Assembly (NCBI GenBank): GCA_022824205.1
Contig: JAJEAI010000007.1
Location: forward strand, 1 to 34,017
DNA: 34,017 bases
Direction of reading: 5' to 3'
DNA from: Candidatus Binatia bacterium
Lineage (GTDB): Bacteria; Desulfobacterota; Binatia; UBA9968; JAJDTQ01
In this document: one piece after another, positions 16,972-24,264 of the stretch
Layout of the letters: each line of letters begins with the position of its first letter
Numbering within the stretch: position 1 is the first letter of the stretch
The notes under the pieces: model-generated
The model's database searches: none
What the model saw: only the letters and a program-made list of their open reading frames with translations
Told to the model about the DNA's origin: nothing
Program-made: the position numbers and the translations under genes

Positions 16972-17298
16972 ATGAAGCAACTCACAGCCTTCGTGCTGAC
17001 GGGACTCTTCACGCTGCTGCTGTCGGGTGTGGCCGTTGCGGCGGATGCGCCGGGCGGCGGCTCGGCCGGCTTGGTCCCCGGCATCGTCGCACTGGGCGCC
17101 GGCCTCGGCATCGCCATCGCCGCGTTCGGTTGCGCGCTCGCGCAAGGCCGGGTGGGCGGCGCGGCCATGGAAAGCATCGGTCGCAACCCCAACTCCGCCG
17201 ACAAGATCTTCACGCCGTTGATCCTGTCCCTGGCCCTCATCGAAGCGCTGGGCATCTACGCCCTGATCATCGCCTTCCTGCTCGCGGGCAAGGTCTAA
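16972..17298 (+). CDS. atpE: F0F1 ATP synthase subunit c, with signal-peptide-like N-terminus
   Basis: Proteolipid that forms the rotor ring; 108 residues, longer than the usual 75-90. Residues 2-23 look like a cleavable signal peptide (LTAFVLTGLFTLLLSGVAVA with AADA after it). They are followed by helix 1 (VPGIVALGAGLGIAIAAFG), the polar loop GRNPN at 70-74 and helix 2 with ion-binding Glu91 in LALIEALGIYAL. The residues after Glu are Ala-Leu, not Ser-Thr, which favours H+ over Na+. ATG 16972 is chosen because AAAGGAG lies at 16958-16964; the frame is open further upstream to 16903 but that part is not family-like. The gene ends the operon, with a strong terminator 41 bases later. Confidence 0.95.
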   Translation: MKQLTAFVLTGLFTLLLSGVAVAADAPGGGSAGLVPGIVALGAGLGIAIAAFGCALAQGRVGGAAMESIGRNPNSADKIFTPLILSLALIEALGIYALIIAFLLAGKV

Positions 17299-17338
17299 CC
17301 GTCTCCCCGCCGCCTCCTCCGGCGCGCGAGGACACTCG

Positions 17339-17373
17339 AAAGGCAGGGGCCGTCGCGGCTCCTGCCTTTTTTT
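17339..17373 (+). terminator. Intrinsic terminator of the hemL-atp operon
   Basis: AGGCAGG-GGCC pairs with GGC-TCCTGCCT around a short GTCGC-type loop and is followed by seven T residues (17367-17373). It lies 41 bases after the atpE stop. Confidence 0.9.
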
Positions 17374-17383
17374 GTCCGACGCC

Positions 17384-17570
17384 GTCATTCCCGCGGAACG
17401 TATCCAATGAATTCCGATAGTTACAGACGTCCGTCTTCATCATTCCCGGCCCTCCAATACGTCATTCCCGCGCAAGCGGGAATCCAGGCGGGGTGGGGCC
17501 TGGGGCAATGGGGCCGCCACACCACCGCCCCTGGATTCCCGCTTCCGCGGGAATGACGTATTGGAGGGCC
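17384..17570. repeat. Palindromic repeat copy with 40-base inverted arms
   Basis: Arms 17448-17487 and 17531-17570 are inverted repeats of 40 bases with one mismatch, each containing the core palindrome (here ATTCCCGCGCAAGCGGGAAT on the left) and the flank GGCCCTCCAATACG. The centre is a G/C-rich stretch (GGGGCCTGGGGCAATGGGG type) shared with the copy near 21540 and, inverted, with that near 24490. A half copy (TCATTCCCGCGG) stands at about 17386. No gene is visible from the atpE stop to 17828. Confidence 0.85.
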
Positions 17571-17572
17571 GA

Positions 17573-17826
17573 AGTCTCCTTTTCATCCCCCTTGTGTCGG
17601 CCGAAAGCCGACATGGGTGATTCCCGCGGCACAGGGTATGTCAAGAGTCACGGGGCAGAGACCCCCGAGACGTCATTCCCGCGGCACGGGGTGTGTCAAG
17701 ACTCATGGGGCAGAGACCCCCCGAGACGTCATTCCCGCGGCACGGGGTGTGTCAAGACTCATGGGGCAGAGACCCCCCGAATCGTCATTCCCGCGAAAGC
17801 GGGAATCCAGGGGTGGGGAGGGGCAG
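17573..17826. repeat. Tandem 56-base units derived from the repeat's end, plus a shared hairpin
   Basis: After CCGAAGTCTCC comes the hairpin GTCGGC-CGAAA-GCCGAC (about 17597-17613), which also appears at 21838-21856. Then three direct units follow: 17616-17670 (55 bases, diverged), 17671-17726 and 17727-17782 (56 bases each, nearly identical). Each begins with the left half of the core (CGTCATTCCCGCGG) and runs through the terminal motif GGTGTGTCAAGACTCATGG. A complete core at 17783-17808 ends the array beside the dCMP-deaminase stop. Confidence 0.8.
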
Positions 17827-17828
17827 TC

Positions 17829-18287
17829 TTACGGCATGATCACCGGGTGCAGCCGGACGCCGGTTTGCTCCAGGATCTCCGCCACCGTATCGAGCTTGTA
17901 CGGCTTCTCGTAGTAGATGTCGCTGATGCCCGTGTTCACCAGCACCTTGAGGCAGTGGATGCACGGCGTGTGGGTGATGTAGATGGAGGCGTCCTTGATG
18001 CTGGCGCCGTTCTTGGCGGCCTGGGCGATGGCGTTGATCTCGGCGTGGATGGTGCGGAAGCAGTTCTTCTCCAGCTCCCCGTCGGGATTCCTGGTTTCAT
18101 AGACAAGGCAGCCCACCTCCGTGCAGTGGGGCATGCCCGCGGGCGAGCCGTTGTAGCCCGTGGCCAGGATGCTCCGGTCCCGCACGATCACCGCTCCCAC
18201 CTTGGCGCGGGTACAGGTGGAGCGCTCCGCCACCTGCCGCGTGATGGTCATGAAATACTGATCCCAGGTCAGCCGTTCGTCTGTCAT
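17829..18287 (-). CDS. dCMP deaminase family protein (ComEB-like)
   Basis: Zinc-dependent cytidine/deoxycytidylate deaminase fold, 152 residues from the chosen start. Zinc and catalysis motifs are HAEINA (His81, Glu83) and TPCIHC (Cys109, Cys112). The extra cysteines and histidine in [17 protein letters not shown] are the hallmark of dCMP deaminases, which make dUMP for thymidylate synthesis. The frame extends 45 codons further upstream, but the ATG at 18287 is preceded by GGAGGTG (18291-18297) and gives the normal N-terminus [13 protein letters not shown]. The next gene upstream on the same strand ends 76 bases before it, so they could be cotranscribed. Confidence 0.92.
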   Translation of the reverse strand: MTDERLTWDQYFMTITRQVAERSTCTRAKVGAVIVRDRSILATGYNGSPAGMPHCTEVGCLVYETRNPDGELEKNCFRTIHAEINAIAQAAKNGASIKDASIYITHTPCIHCLKVLVNTGISDIYYEKPYKLDTVAEILEQTGVRLHPVIMP

Positions 18288-18363
18288 CGCCACCTCCGCG
18301 ACCGTGTCCGGTCCCCTTGCGGTTCCACCGGGGCGCGCATGGAACACGGATACTGATACTACA

Positions 18364-19158
18364 TCAAGCGCCTGCCAGCAGCACCCGGGTGCCGGCCCGG
18401 GCTCCGAGACCGGTCCGGGCATCGCCCTCGCAACGGGCGATCTCCAGGTGCCCCCAGCTATTGACCAGGGCCGCGTAGTTGCCGGCGCCGGCCGTGGCGT
18501 AGTTGGCGGAGAGGCCCCGGATCACGCTGCCGCCGATGCGCACGGATACCTTCGCGGGGTCGAAGGGCTCCAGGTCCTCGTGCCGGATGTTGGTGGTGAG
18601 GTTGCCGAACCCGTCGATGTAGATGACCTCGCCGGCGAGGCCGCCGCCGTCTTGTCTTTGCGGTTCCGGGATCGCCAGGGACTCGAAGCCGTTCACGCGG
18701 TCGCCCAGTCCTTCGGGCGGCACCCCGGCGGACAGGTGGGCGGCGGCGGGGGCGAAGACGTCACGGCCGTGGAACGTGGCGCTCGTGGGGTGCAGGTGGT
18801 ACTCCGGATCGGACAGGTGGACCACCCGGACCAGCCGTTGCCGGCCGGCCGCGACGCTCAAGAGCCCGTTGTCCGGGCCGATGTAGCAGGCGCGGTCGGT
18901 CTCCACGAGAATGGGGCGCCGCGGGCTCCCCACCCCGGGATCCACCACCGCCACGTGAATGGTAGCTTCAGGAAAGAAATCCACCGCGGCGGCCAGTGCC
19001 AGTGCGCCGCCGGTCACGTCCTGCGCCGCCACCCCATGCGTCAGGTCCACGACAGCGGCCGCCGGGCTGATGCCGTGGATCACCCCCTTCATGATGCCCA
19101 CGAAGGGGTCCCGGTAGCCGAAGTCGGTGGTCAGGGTGATGATTCGAGCGTGGGTCAT
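18364..19158 (-). CDS. S-adenosyl-L-methionine hydrolase (adenosine-forming), DUF62 family
   Basis: 264 residues matching the SAM hydroxide adenosyltransferase family, relatives of fluorinase and chlorinase, which split SAM to adenosine and methionine. Conserved stretches are [20 protein letters not shown] at the N-terminus, [37 protein letters not shown] and [11 protein letters not shown]. The short C-terminal barrel ends near the stop. ATG 19158 is chosen because it starts the conserved strand at once ([14 protein letters not shown]); the 25 upstream residues in the open frame are basic and not family-like. GGCAGGT upstream is a modest ribosome site. The gene is divergent from the glutathione-transferase gene. 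Confidence 0.93.
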   Translation of the reverse strand: MTHARIITLTTDFGYRDPFVGIMKGVIHGISPAAAVVDLTHGVAAQDVTGGALALAAAVDFFPEATIHVAVVDPGVGSPRRPILVETDRACYIGPDNGLLSVAAGRQRLVRVVHLSDPEYHLHPTSATFHGRDVFAPAAAHLSAGVPPEGLGDRVNGFESLAIPEPQRQDGGGLAGEVIYIDGFGNLTTNIRHEDLEPFDPAKVSVRIGGSVIRGLSANYATAGAGNYAALVNSWGHLEIARCEGDARTGLGARAGTRVLLAGA

Positions 19159-19250
19159 GCCACGGGACCTGCCGCCCCGGCGTCTTCCTTGCGCGGCCGG
19201 TCGGATTGCCGGTAGTATCCTGACTCGCACCAAGTTGCAAGGAGACCGCC

Positions 19251-19937
19251 ATGATCGAGCTGTACACCAGCGCCACGCCCAACGGGCAGAAGATCCACAT
19301 CATGCTCGAGGAGACGGGCGTCGACTACCGGCTTCACTGGGTGGACCTGCGGAAGGGTGAGCAATTCGACCCGGATTTCCTCAGGATCAGCCCCAACAAC
19401 AAGATTCCGGTCATTCTCGACCGCGACGGCCCCGGCGGCGCGCCCCTGTCGGTGTTCGAGTCCGGCGCCATTCTCATCTACCTGGCCGAGAAGACCGGGA
19501 AGTTCCTGCCGGCGGAACCCCGCGCCCGTATCCAGGTGCTGGAATGGCTGATGTTCCAGGTGGGAGGCGTCGGTCCCATGCTCGGCCAGGCGCACCACTT
19601 CCGCGCCTATGCGCGCGAGAAGATCCCCTACGCCGTCGAGCGCTACACCAGCGAAGGCGCGCGCATCTACCGGGTGCTGGACAAGCGGCTCTCCGAGCAC
19701 GCGTATCTGGCCGGCGACTACTCCATCGCCGACATGGCGGTGTTCCCGTGGATACGGCTGCACGAGCGCCAGGGCCAGGACATGGCCGACCACCCGCACC
19801 TGAGCCGCTGGTTCGACACCATCGCCTCCCGGCCGGCCGTGGCCAGGGACATGGAGAAGACCCGCGACGTGGTGGGCACCATCACCAACGAGATGTGGGA
19901 CAACCTCTGGGGCAAGAAGCAGTTCGAGAAGCGCTGA
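19251..19937 (+). CDS. Glutathione S-transferase family protein (YfcG/YghU-like, Nu class)
   Basis: 228 residues with an N-terminal thioredoxin fold and a C-terminal helical domain. SATPNGQKI near residues 7-15 is the Nu-class glutathione site (Thr and Asn instead of Tyr or Ser), and FLRISPNNKIPVILD carries the cis-proline loop. ESGAILIYLAEKTGKFLP gives the Glu-Ser pair that binds the glutathione gamma-glutamyl group. The family reduces disulfides or organic peroxides with glutathione (YfcG is a disulfide-bond oxidoreductase). AAGGAGA at 19239-19245 supports the start. Its 3' end faces the rhodanese gene, with only 38 bases between stops, and both this protein and its neighbours deal with thiol-disulfide chemistry. 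Confidence 0.93.
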   Translation: MIELYTSATPNGQKIHIMLEETGVDYRLHWVDLRKGEQFDPDFLRISPNNKIPVILDRDGPGGAPLSVFESGAILIYLAEKTGKFLPAEPRARIQVLEWLMFQVGGVGPMLGQAHHFRAYAREKIPYAVERYTSEGARIYRVLDKRLSEHAYLAGDYSIADMAVFPWIRLHERQGQDMADHPHLSRWFDTIASRPAVARDMEKTRDVVGTITNEMWDNLWGKKQFEKR

Positions 19938-19975
19938 CCGGGCGCGTTTGGCCGGGGAAATTCGCGAGGGTCGCG

Positions 19976-20410
19976 CTACGAGTCCCTCTCCATGGGGTAG
20001 CCTTTGTCGGTCCAGCCCGGCAGTCCCTCGTACAACACGCGCATGTTGCGGTAGCCCTGCTTGTGAAGAATCCCGTAGGCCAGACTGGCCAGGTGGCGGG
20101 GGCACTGTCAATAGAGCACGACAAGCCCCTCCTTGGGGACGGTGGCGCCTCGGTACAAGGCCCCCAGCGGTATCGAGACGGCCCCCTTGATGTGCCCGTC
20201 GGCATAGCTCCGAGGTTGCCGCACGTCCACGAGGGTGAGGGGTTTGCGGTCGAGGACGTGCTGGACCAGCTCTTCCACCCGGATAAACCGGATCGCGATC
20301 TTGTCCGACGGCTCCACCTTGGCATACTCCGGGTAGTTCCCGGGATCGCCCCACGCGGACGCCGCCACCGTGAGCAGCAGGGCCGTCAGGCCGATCGAGA
20401 GTCGCCGCAT
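19976..20410 (-). CDS. Secreted rhodanese with in-frame TGA at the catalytic Cys: candidate selenoprotein
   Basis: Reading through the TGA at 20108-20110 gives 144 residues. Residues 1-21 are a signal peptide (RRLSIGLTALLLTVAASAWG). The rhodanese domain follows with LVDVRQPRSYADGHIKGAVS at 60-79. The active-site loop is expected to read VVLYC; here it is VVLY then TGA at position 101. The downstream part QCPRHLASLAYGILHKQGY, then VLYEGLPGWTDKGYP, is the ordinary C-terminal half of a rhodanese and ends at a TAG (19976-19978). So the codon replaced is exactly the nucleophile, and a SECIS-type hairpin follows. Rhodaneses transfer sulfur (or selenium) through this residue. The ATG overlaps the TGA stop of the VKOR gene by one base. 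The alternatives are a pseudogene or a base-call error turning TGC/TGT into TGA. Confidence 0.75.
20072..20110 (-). promoter_or_regulatory. Putative bacterial SECIS element following the in-frame UGA
   Basis: On the mRNA, counting from the base after UGA, CCCG (8-11) pairs with CGGG (33-36) and GGCC (18-21) pairs with GGCC (27-30), with a possible U17-A32 pair below it. The apical loop is AGUCU (22-26; genome 20082-20086). A G among the first two loop bases and a loop 16-37 bases after UGA are the accepted features of bacterial SECIS hairpins, and both hold. Folding energy was not computed. Confidence 0.6.
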
Positions 20411-21312
20411 CAACCGCCCTCCTTTTGCGGGGTCTTCACCCCGGCGAAGCCGCTCCGATCGGCCAGCGTCGCCGGCGTCAGCACCCCGACGTGACGCTGG
20501 CCCTTGATGATCCACGTGGGATAGGAACGCACACCCGCCGCCAGACACTTGGTTGCCGTCGGCCCGCTGCGCCCCGCCGGACTGCACTCGACGTAAGGGA
20601 TGCGCTTGGCGGACGCGCCGAACAGTTCCTTCTGACTCTCGCAGGCGGGGCACCAGAACGCCCCGTACATCTTGGCCTCGACGTCCTCGAGGTGGACGGC
20701 CAGCCCCCGCAACCACGGGTCTTCCTTGGCCGAAGCGTCCACCGTGGCGCCCGCGTAGAACACCAGGTGCAGCGCCAGCACCGCCACGGCGGCGGCGCCG
20801 AAGCTCGCCCCGAGCCAGGGTTTCCACGGCACCCGGTGGCTGATCGCGGGTACCTGGAACAGCGTGACCACGAAGATGGCGGACAAGAGTGCCAGGGAGG
20901 TCAGGCAGTACGGGCAGGCGGCCTCCAGCACGTACAGGGAGACGTACGTCAGGTACAGGCTGTAGGCCACGCCGAAGAGCGACGTCGCCGCCAGCACCTT
21001 CCAGCGCCGGCTGCGCCGCTTGATGAGGGCCGCGCCCGCCAGCACCGCGTACACGAGAAACCCCCAGAGCGAGGTGGGCAGGCCCAGCAACTCCGACCAG
21101 CGGCTGTGGAGCACGATGTCGCAGTCGGCCCCCGCCTCGCAGAACGCGGCCTCCCCGCCGGACCACGCGGTGCCGGTCAGATAGCCCGCCAGCACCAGCC
21201 CCACCCCGGCCAGCCCCAGCACCGGCCAGTTGGGGGTCGGCGGCGCGGGCGCCGCCGCGGGCTGCTGCTGCCGCTGTCCCCGCGCCCCTCTTTTCCTGGA
21301 TGCCTTGGCCAC
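20410..21312 (-). CDS. VKOR-thioredoxin fusion (disulfide bond formation enzyme)
   Basis: 300-residue membrane protein. Residues 30-190 hold the VKOR four-helix core, with the loop cysteines Cys58 and Cys64 (FCEAGADCD), the SRWSELLGLPTSLWG segment and active-site CPYC at 133-136, which passes electrons to quinone. Residues 195-300 are a periplasmic thioredoxin-like domain with CPAC at 221-224 (FWCPACESQKELFG), cis-Pro loop SYPTW and further cysteines at 243 and 256. Family role: oxidising periplasmic proteins, a one-protein version of DsbA plus DsbB. The start is GTG at 21312, with GGGAGGA just upstream (21316-21323). Its TGA stop shares its A with the ATG of the rhodanese, so the two are coupled. 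Confidence 0.93.
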   Translation of the reverse strand: MAKASRKRGARGQRQQQPAAAPAPPTPNWPVLGLAGVGLVLAGYLTGTAWSGGEAAFCEAGADCDIVLHSRWSELLGLPTSLWGFLVYAVLAGAALIKRRSRRWKVLAATSLFGVAYSLYLTYVSLYVLEAACPYCLTSLALLSAIFVVTLFQVPAISHRVPWKPWLGASFGAAAVAVLALHLVFYAGATVDASAKEDPWLRGLAVHLEDVEAKMYGAFWCPACESQKELFGASAKRIPYVECSPAGRSGPTATKCLAAGVRSYPTWIIKGQRHVGVLTPATLADRSGFAGVKTPQKEGG

Positions 21313-21417
21313 TGGTTCCTCCCTCGGGCCGGCCGGCGGCTGATGCCCCGCCAGCGGATTGAACCCGTGTGAAATCTATCAACGCGGCGCGAGCAAGACA
21401 AGAAAACAGCCCGACAA

Positions 21418-21856
21418 ATTCGTCATTCCCGGCCCTATCACGTCATCCCGGCCCCCTATTACGTCATCCCGGCCCTCCAGTACGTCATTCGCCGGCCCCC
21501 GATACGTCATTCCCGCGAAAGCGGGAATCCAGGCGGGGCGGGGCCTGGGGCAATGGGGCCGCCCCACCATCACCCCTGGATTCCCGCTTCCCAGGCTGTG
21601 GCAAGACTCATGAGGAAGAGATCCCTCGAATCGTCATTCCCGCGAAAGCGGGAATCCAGGGGCGGTGGCGGGGCGCTACAGCGGCGTTTCCCCACTCCAC
21701 CTCTCCTGGATTCCCGCTTTCGCGGGAATGACGGTTCGGGGCGTTGGTGCCATTCCCGTGTCCGTGCAGTATGGACACAGCCGCTTCCGCGGGAATGACG
21801 TATTGGAGGGACCGAAGTCTCCATTTCATCCCCTGTGTCTCGGCCGAAAGCCGACA
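21418..21856. repeat. Compound palindromic repeat region
   Basis: The 561-base gap between the VKOR and Sco1 genes holds several copies of the repeat and no gene. On the left are four short units starting TCATTCCCGGCC or TCATCCCGGCC, each about 21-25 bases. Full cores stand at 21509-21528 and 21636-21655, and an inverted core at 21710-21729. A right half copy at 21780-21800 leads into CCGAAGTCTCC and the hairpin TCGGCCGAAAGCCGA that also stands near 17600. Confidence 0.85.
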
Positions 21857-21873
21857 AGCGGGAACGACCGCCC

Positions 21874-22512
21874 TTACGCTTTGCCGGACAGCAGGCCGCG
21901 GGCGTTGTCGCGCAGGCGCCGCAACGCCCGTGGGTCGTTGCTGTCGTAGTAGCCGCGGATCTGGCCGTCGCGGTCCACCAGGACGAAGCGGGAGCTGTGG
22001 AACACCACCGGGTCGGGGGTGGCGCCGTCCACGGGGGCGGCGCTCAGGCGGAAGCCGTCCTGGACGATGCGGCGGATCTGCTCCACGTCGCCGGTGAGAA
22101 ACAGCCAGCGGTCCGGGTCGGCCCCGTACCGCTCCGCGTAAGCGGACAGCCGGGCCGTGGAATCGGTCAGCGGATCCACGGTGATGGAAACGGAGCGGAG
22201 TTCGCCGTAGCTCTTGAGGTCGGCCTGTAGCGCGGCCATGGAGCGGCTCTGCAGCGGACAGGTGTCCTGGCACGTGGTGTAGATGAAGTCGGCGATCCAC
22301 ACCCGGCCACGCAGGTCGCCGGCCGATACGGGCCTCCCGCTGCGCTCCACCAAGGAGAAGTCCGGCGCCGGGCCGTAGCGCGCCAGCTCCTCCAGGACGG
22401 GTTGCCGGGGCATCGCCGGAGACGTGCGTAGCTGTTGGATGACCAAGCCCAGGAGGACGACGAACAGCACGGTGCCGACGGTCACCTGGATGGCGAAGCG
22501 CCGTTGCGTCAT
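21874..22512 (-). CDS. SCO1/SenC family copper chaperone for cytochrome oxidase
   Basis: 212-residue membrane-anchored periplasmic protein. The N-terminal segment FAIQVTVGTVLFVVLLGLVI (residues 6-25) is an uncleaved anchor. The thioredoxin-like domain carries the copper ligands Cys81 and Cys85 in TTCQDTCPL and His172 in VVFHSSRFVLVD. Such proteins deliver copper to, or reduce, the CuA site of cytochrome c oxidase. ATG 22512 is chosen for its GAGGTG ribosome site (22519-22524) and because the 41 codons upstream read through repeat DNA. The Cox11-like gene lies just upstream on the same strand, 135 bases away, so the two form an oxidase-assembly pair; no oxidase subunit genes are in the window. 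Confidence 0.92.
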   Translation of the reverse strand: MTQRRFAIQVTVGTVLFVVLLGLVIQQLRTSPAMPRQPVLEELARYGPAPDFSLVERSGRPVSAGDLRGRVWIADFIYTTCQDTCPLQSRSMAALQADLKSYGELRSVSITVDPLTDSTARLSAYAERYGADPDRWLFLTGDVEQIRRIVQDGFRLSAAPVDGATPDPVVFHSSRFVLVDRDGQIRGYYDSNDPRALRRLRDNARGLLSGKA

Positions 22513-22557
22513 GCCGTGCACCTCGCGTTTCCCGCCTGCCCGCCCCTGGACACCCGC

Positions 22558-22640
22558 CCCCGATGGGGGTCGAGGGCAAGCTTCCGTTGGAATGACGTGT
22601 TGAGGTGGCAGTGGGAATGACGCATTGGGTGACACTCGAC
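22558..22640. repeat. Decayed repeat carrying the 24-base insert
   Basis: In the short gap between the Cox11-like and Sco1 genes, 22558-22581 is a near-exact copy of a 24-base insert (CCCCGATGGGGGTCGAGGGC at its start) also present at 24710-24733 and 31900-31923. It is followed by TTGGAATGACG and GGGAATGACGCATTGGG, relics of the right arm. Confidence 0.7.
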
Positions 22641-22647
22641 CGCGCGG

Positions 22648-24096
22648 CTACGCGGGCGGGATCCTCCGCAGCAGCCGGCCATCTTCGTAAAGCTCGTAAC
22701 CCTTGATGAGCAGTTCGTAACCGCGCCCAGGATGATCGCTCAAGTCGAGCAGCTCCAGGTCCAGCACCACCACCGTGGTGGCGCCCGGTTTGACCTCGAA
22801 GCCGAGGCGGATGGGTTTCACGGCGTTCTTGATTGGACCGGGCGCGCCGGTCTTCGCGAGAATACCGCGGATTTCCGCCAACTGGAGGTCCACGGCCGCG
22901 AACCCCCCGGGCGCGAGCGCGCCCCGGTACACCGTGGCGGCGGCCTTGCCGTCCTTGTAGCGGGTCAGGTCCATGCTCTCCATTTGGGGCGCCAGTTCGA
23001 GCCACCCCGGATCGGAGGAGCGCAGGCGGGCATGGGGCGCCAACCGCAGCTTCCCCAGGAGCAGGTCCACGCTGCGGAAATCGTCGATGGCGTCGCGGTG
23101 GTCCTTGACCCGGACTTCCAGGGTGCCCCGTGCCTGCGCCATGACCTGTGCCGGCGCCGCTGCCGCGCCGTTCCCGCCGGGGAACTTGTCGCGCGGATAG
23201 AACTGGTAGGTCACGTGGAACTCACCATGCTCGCGCGGCGTGTCCCAATCCACCCGGAACACGAGCGGAAGCTCCTTTTCCTGGCCGGGTTCGAGGACCT
23301 GCCGCAGAAAACAGAAGCACTGGATGATGTCCAGGTACTTGGCCGCCGCCTCCTTCGGCGTGTCCACGTGGCGTGCCTTGGCGGTGACGGTCCGGTCCGA
23401 CAGGTTGCGCGCCCGATAGGCGGCGTGCAGGGTTTCCCCCGGCTGCGCCAGCACCATCCCCTGGACGGGCTCGAAGGCCCACGGGAGGCCTTCCTTGACC
23501 TCGGCGTGGAAGAAAACCCGCACCGCCTCGCTCCAGTTCTGGAAAACCGTCCAGCGGCCGTCCTCCTTCAGGAGCTCCAGCGATTCTTCCCCGGCGACCA
23601 CCGGCAGGCTGCCGGCGCGCGCCATCTCGGCGAACGCGTCGAGGATTCGCCGGCGCTGCTCCGGCGTCAACCGGTTCAGTTCGTCGGGATCGAACCCGGC
23701 GAAGAGCTTTTCCAACTCCGGGGAATTGGCGTCCGGGAGGCGTAGGTCGAAACGGACCGTGGCGCTGTCGCCCCGGTTCGTGAAAGAGAGGGGTCCCACC
23801 TCGATCCGCTCCGCCAACCCGCGCGCCAGCTCCCCGGACGCGCCGGTGAAGGAAGGGTTCTCGCGCAGGTAGTCCGCCTCGCTCTTGGCCTCCCGGTCTC
23901 GTTTCGAAACGTACCGGTAAGCCTCGGCGTAGTCCTGGGCGTAGACCGCCTTGAGGTAGCGCGACACCAGGTCGCGCGCCGCGCCGGCGTCCGCCTGAGC
24001 CGCCGCCGAACCTGCCCACAGCAACAGCGCCACCGCGGCCACGGCCAGCCGGCGCACGGTGGACGAGGGGCACATCTTGTCATTGCGGAAGTTCAT
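22648..24096 (-). CDS. Multidomain secreted protein with a Cox11/CtaG-like domain
   Basis: 482 residues. A signal peptide (RRLAVAAVALLLWAGSAAAQ) is followed by an alpha+beta domain with YLKAVYAQDYAEAYRYVS, resembling NTF2-like/DUF4878 domains (about 35-190). Residues 195-300 look like Cox11: DIIQCFCFLRQVLEPGQE carries the paired-cysteine CFCF copper motif (260-263), then LPLVFRVDWD and FHVTYQFYP, as in Cox11. Residues 335-475 resemble DUF4382 (FRSVDLLLGKLRLAPHA, then ALAPGGFAAVDLQLAEI). True Cox11 inserts CuB copper into cytochrome oxidase and is only about 190 residues. ATG 24096 is preferred because AGGAC precedes it; the frame runs 11 codons further. The Sco1 gene follows in the same direction. 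The flanking domain names are tentative. Confidence 0.7.
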   Translation of the reverse strand: MNFRNDKMCPSSTVRRLAVAAVALLLWAGSAAAQADAGAARDLVSRYLKAVYAQDYAEAYRYVSKRDREAKSEADYLRENPSFTGASGELARGLAERIEVGPLSFTNRGDSATVRFDLRLPDANSPELEKLFAGFDPDELNRLTPEQRRRILDAFAEMARAGSLPVVAGEESLELLKEDGRWTVFQNWSEAVRVFFHAEVKEGLPWAFEPVQGMVLAQPGETLHAAYRARNLSDRTVTAKARHVDTPKEAAAKYLDIIQCFCFLRQVLEPGQEKELPLVFRVDWDTPREHGEFHVTYQFYPRDKFPGGNGAAAAPAQVMAQARGTLEVRVKDHRDAIDDFRSVDLLLGKLRLAPHARLRSSDPGWLELAPQMESMDLTRYKDGKAAATVYRGALAPGGFAAVDLQLAEIRGILAKTGAPGPIKNAVKPIRLGFEVKPGATTVVVLDLELLDLSDHPGRGYELLIKGYELYEDGRLLRRIPPA

Positions 24097-24264
24097 AGTC
24101 GTCCTGTTCGACCGGTTTCCATAATTCAAGCTTGCGCGGCGGTTCCTGGAACTACGTACCGAGGATCCTCCGGTCGGCCAATCGCATCAGGCTCTCCCCC
24201 GGCCATGGGTTCAATTTAAGCATGAACCGGCGCCGAGTTCTGCCCCGATACGCCGTGTATGCGG

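Noticed and set aside
17493..18356. Plus-strand frame of 287 codons through repeats and opposite the deaminase gene
   Set aside because: Its first third is repeat sequence and the rest is the shadow of the dCMP-deaminase gene.
20108..20410. Rhodanese as a 100-residue protein ending at the TGA
   Set aside because: That version would lack its catalytic residue and C-terminal half, yet the missing half is intact in frame right after the TGA.
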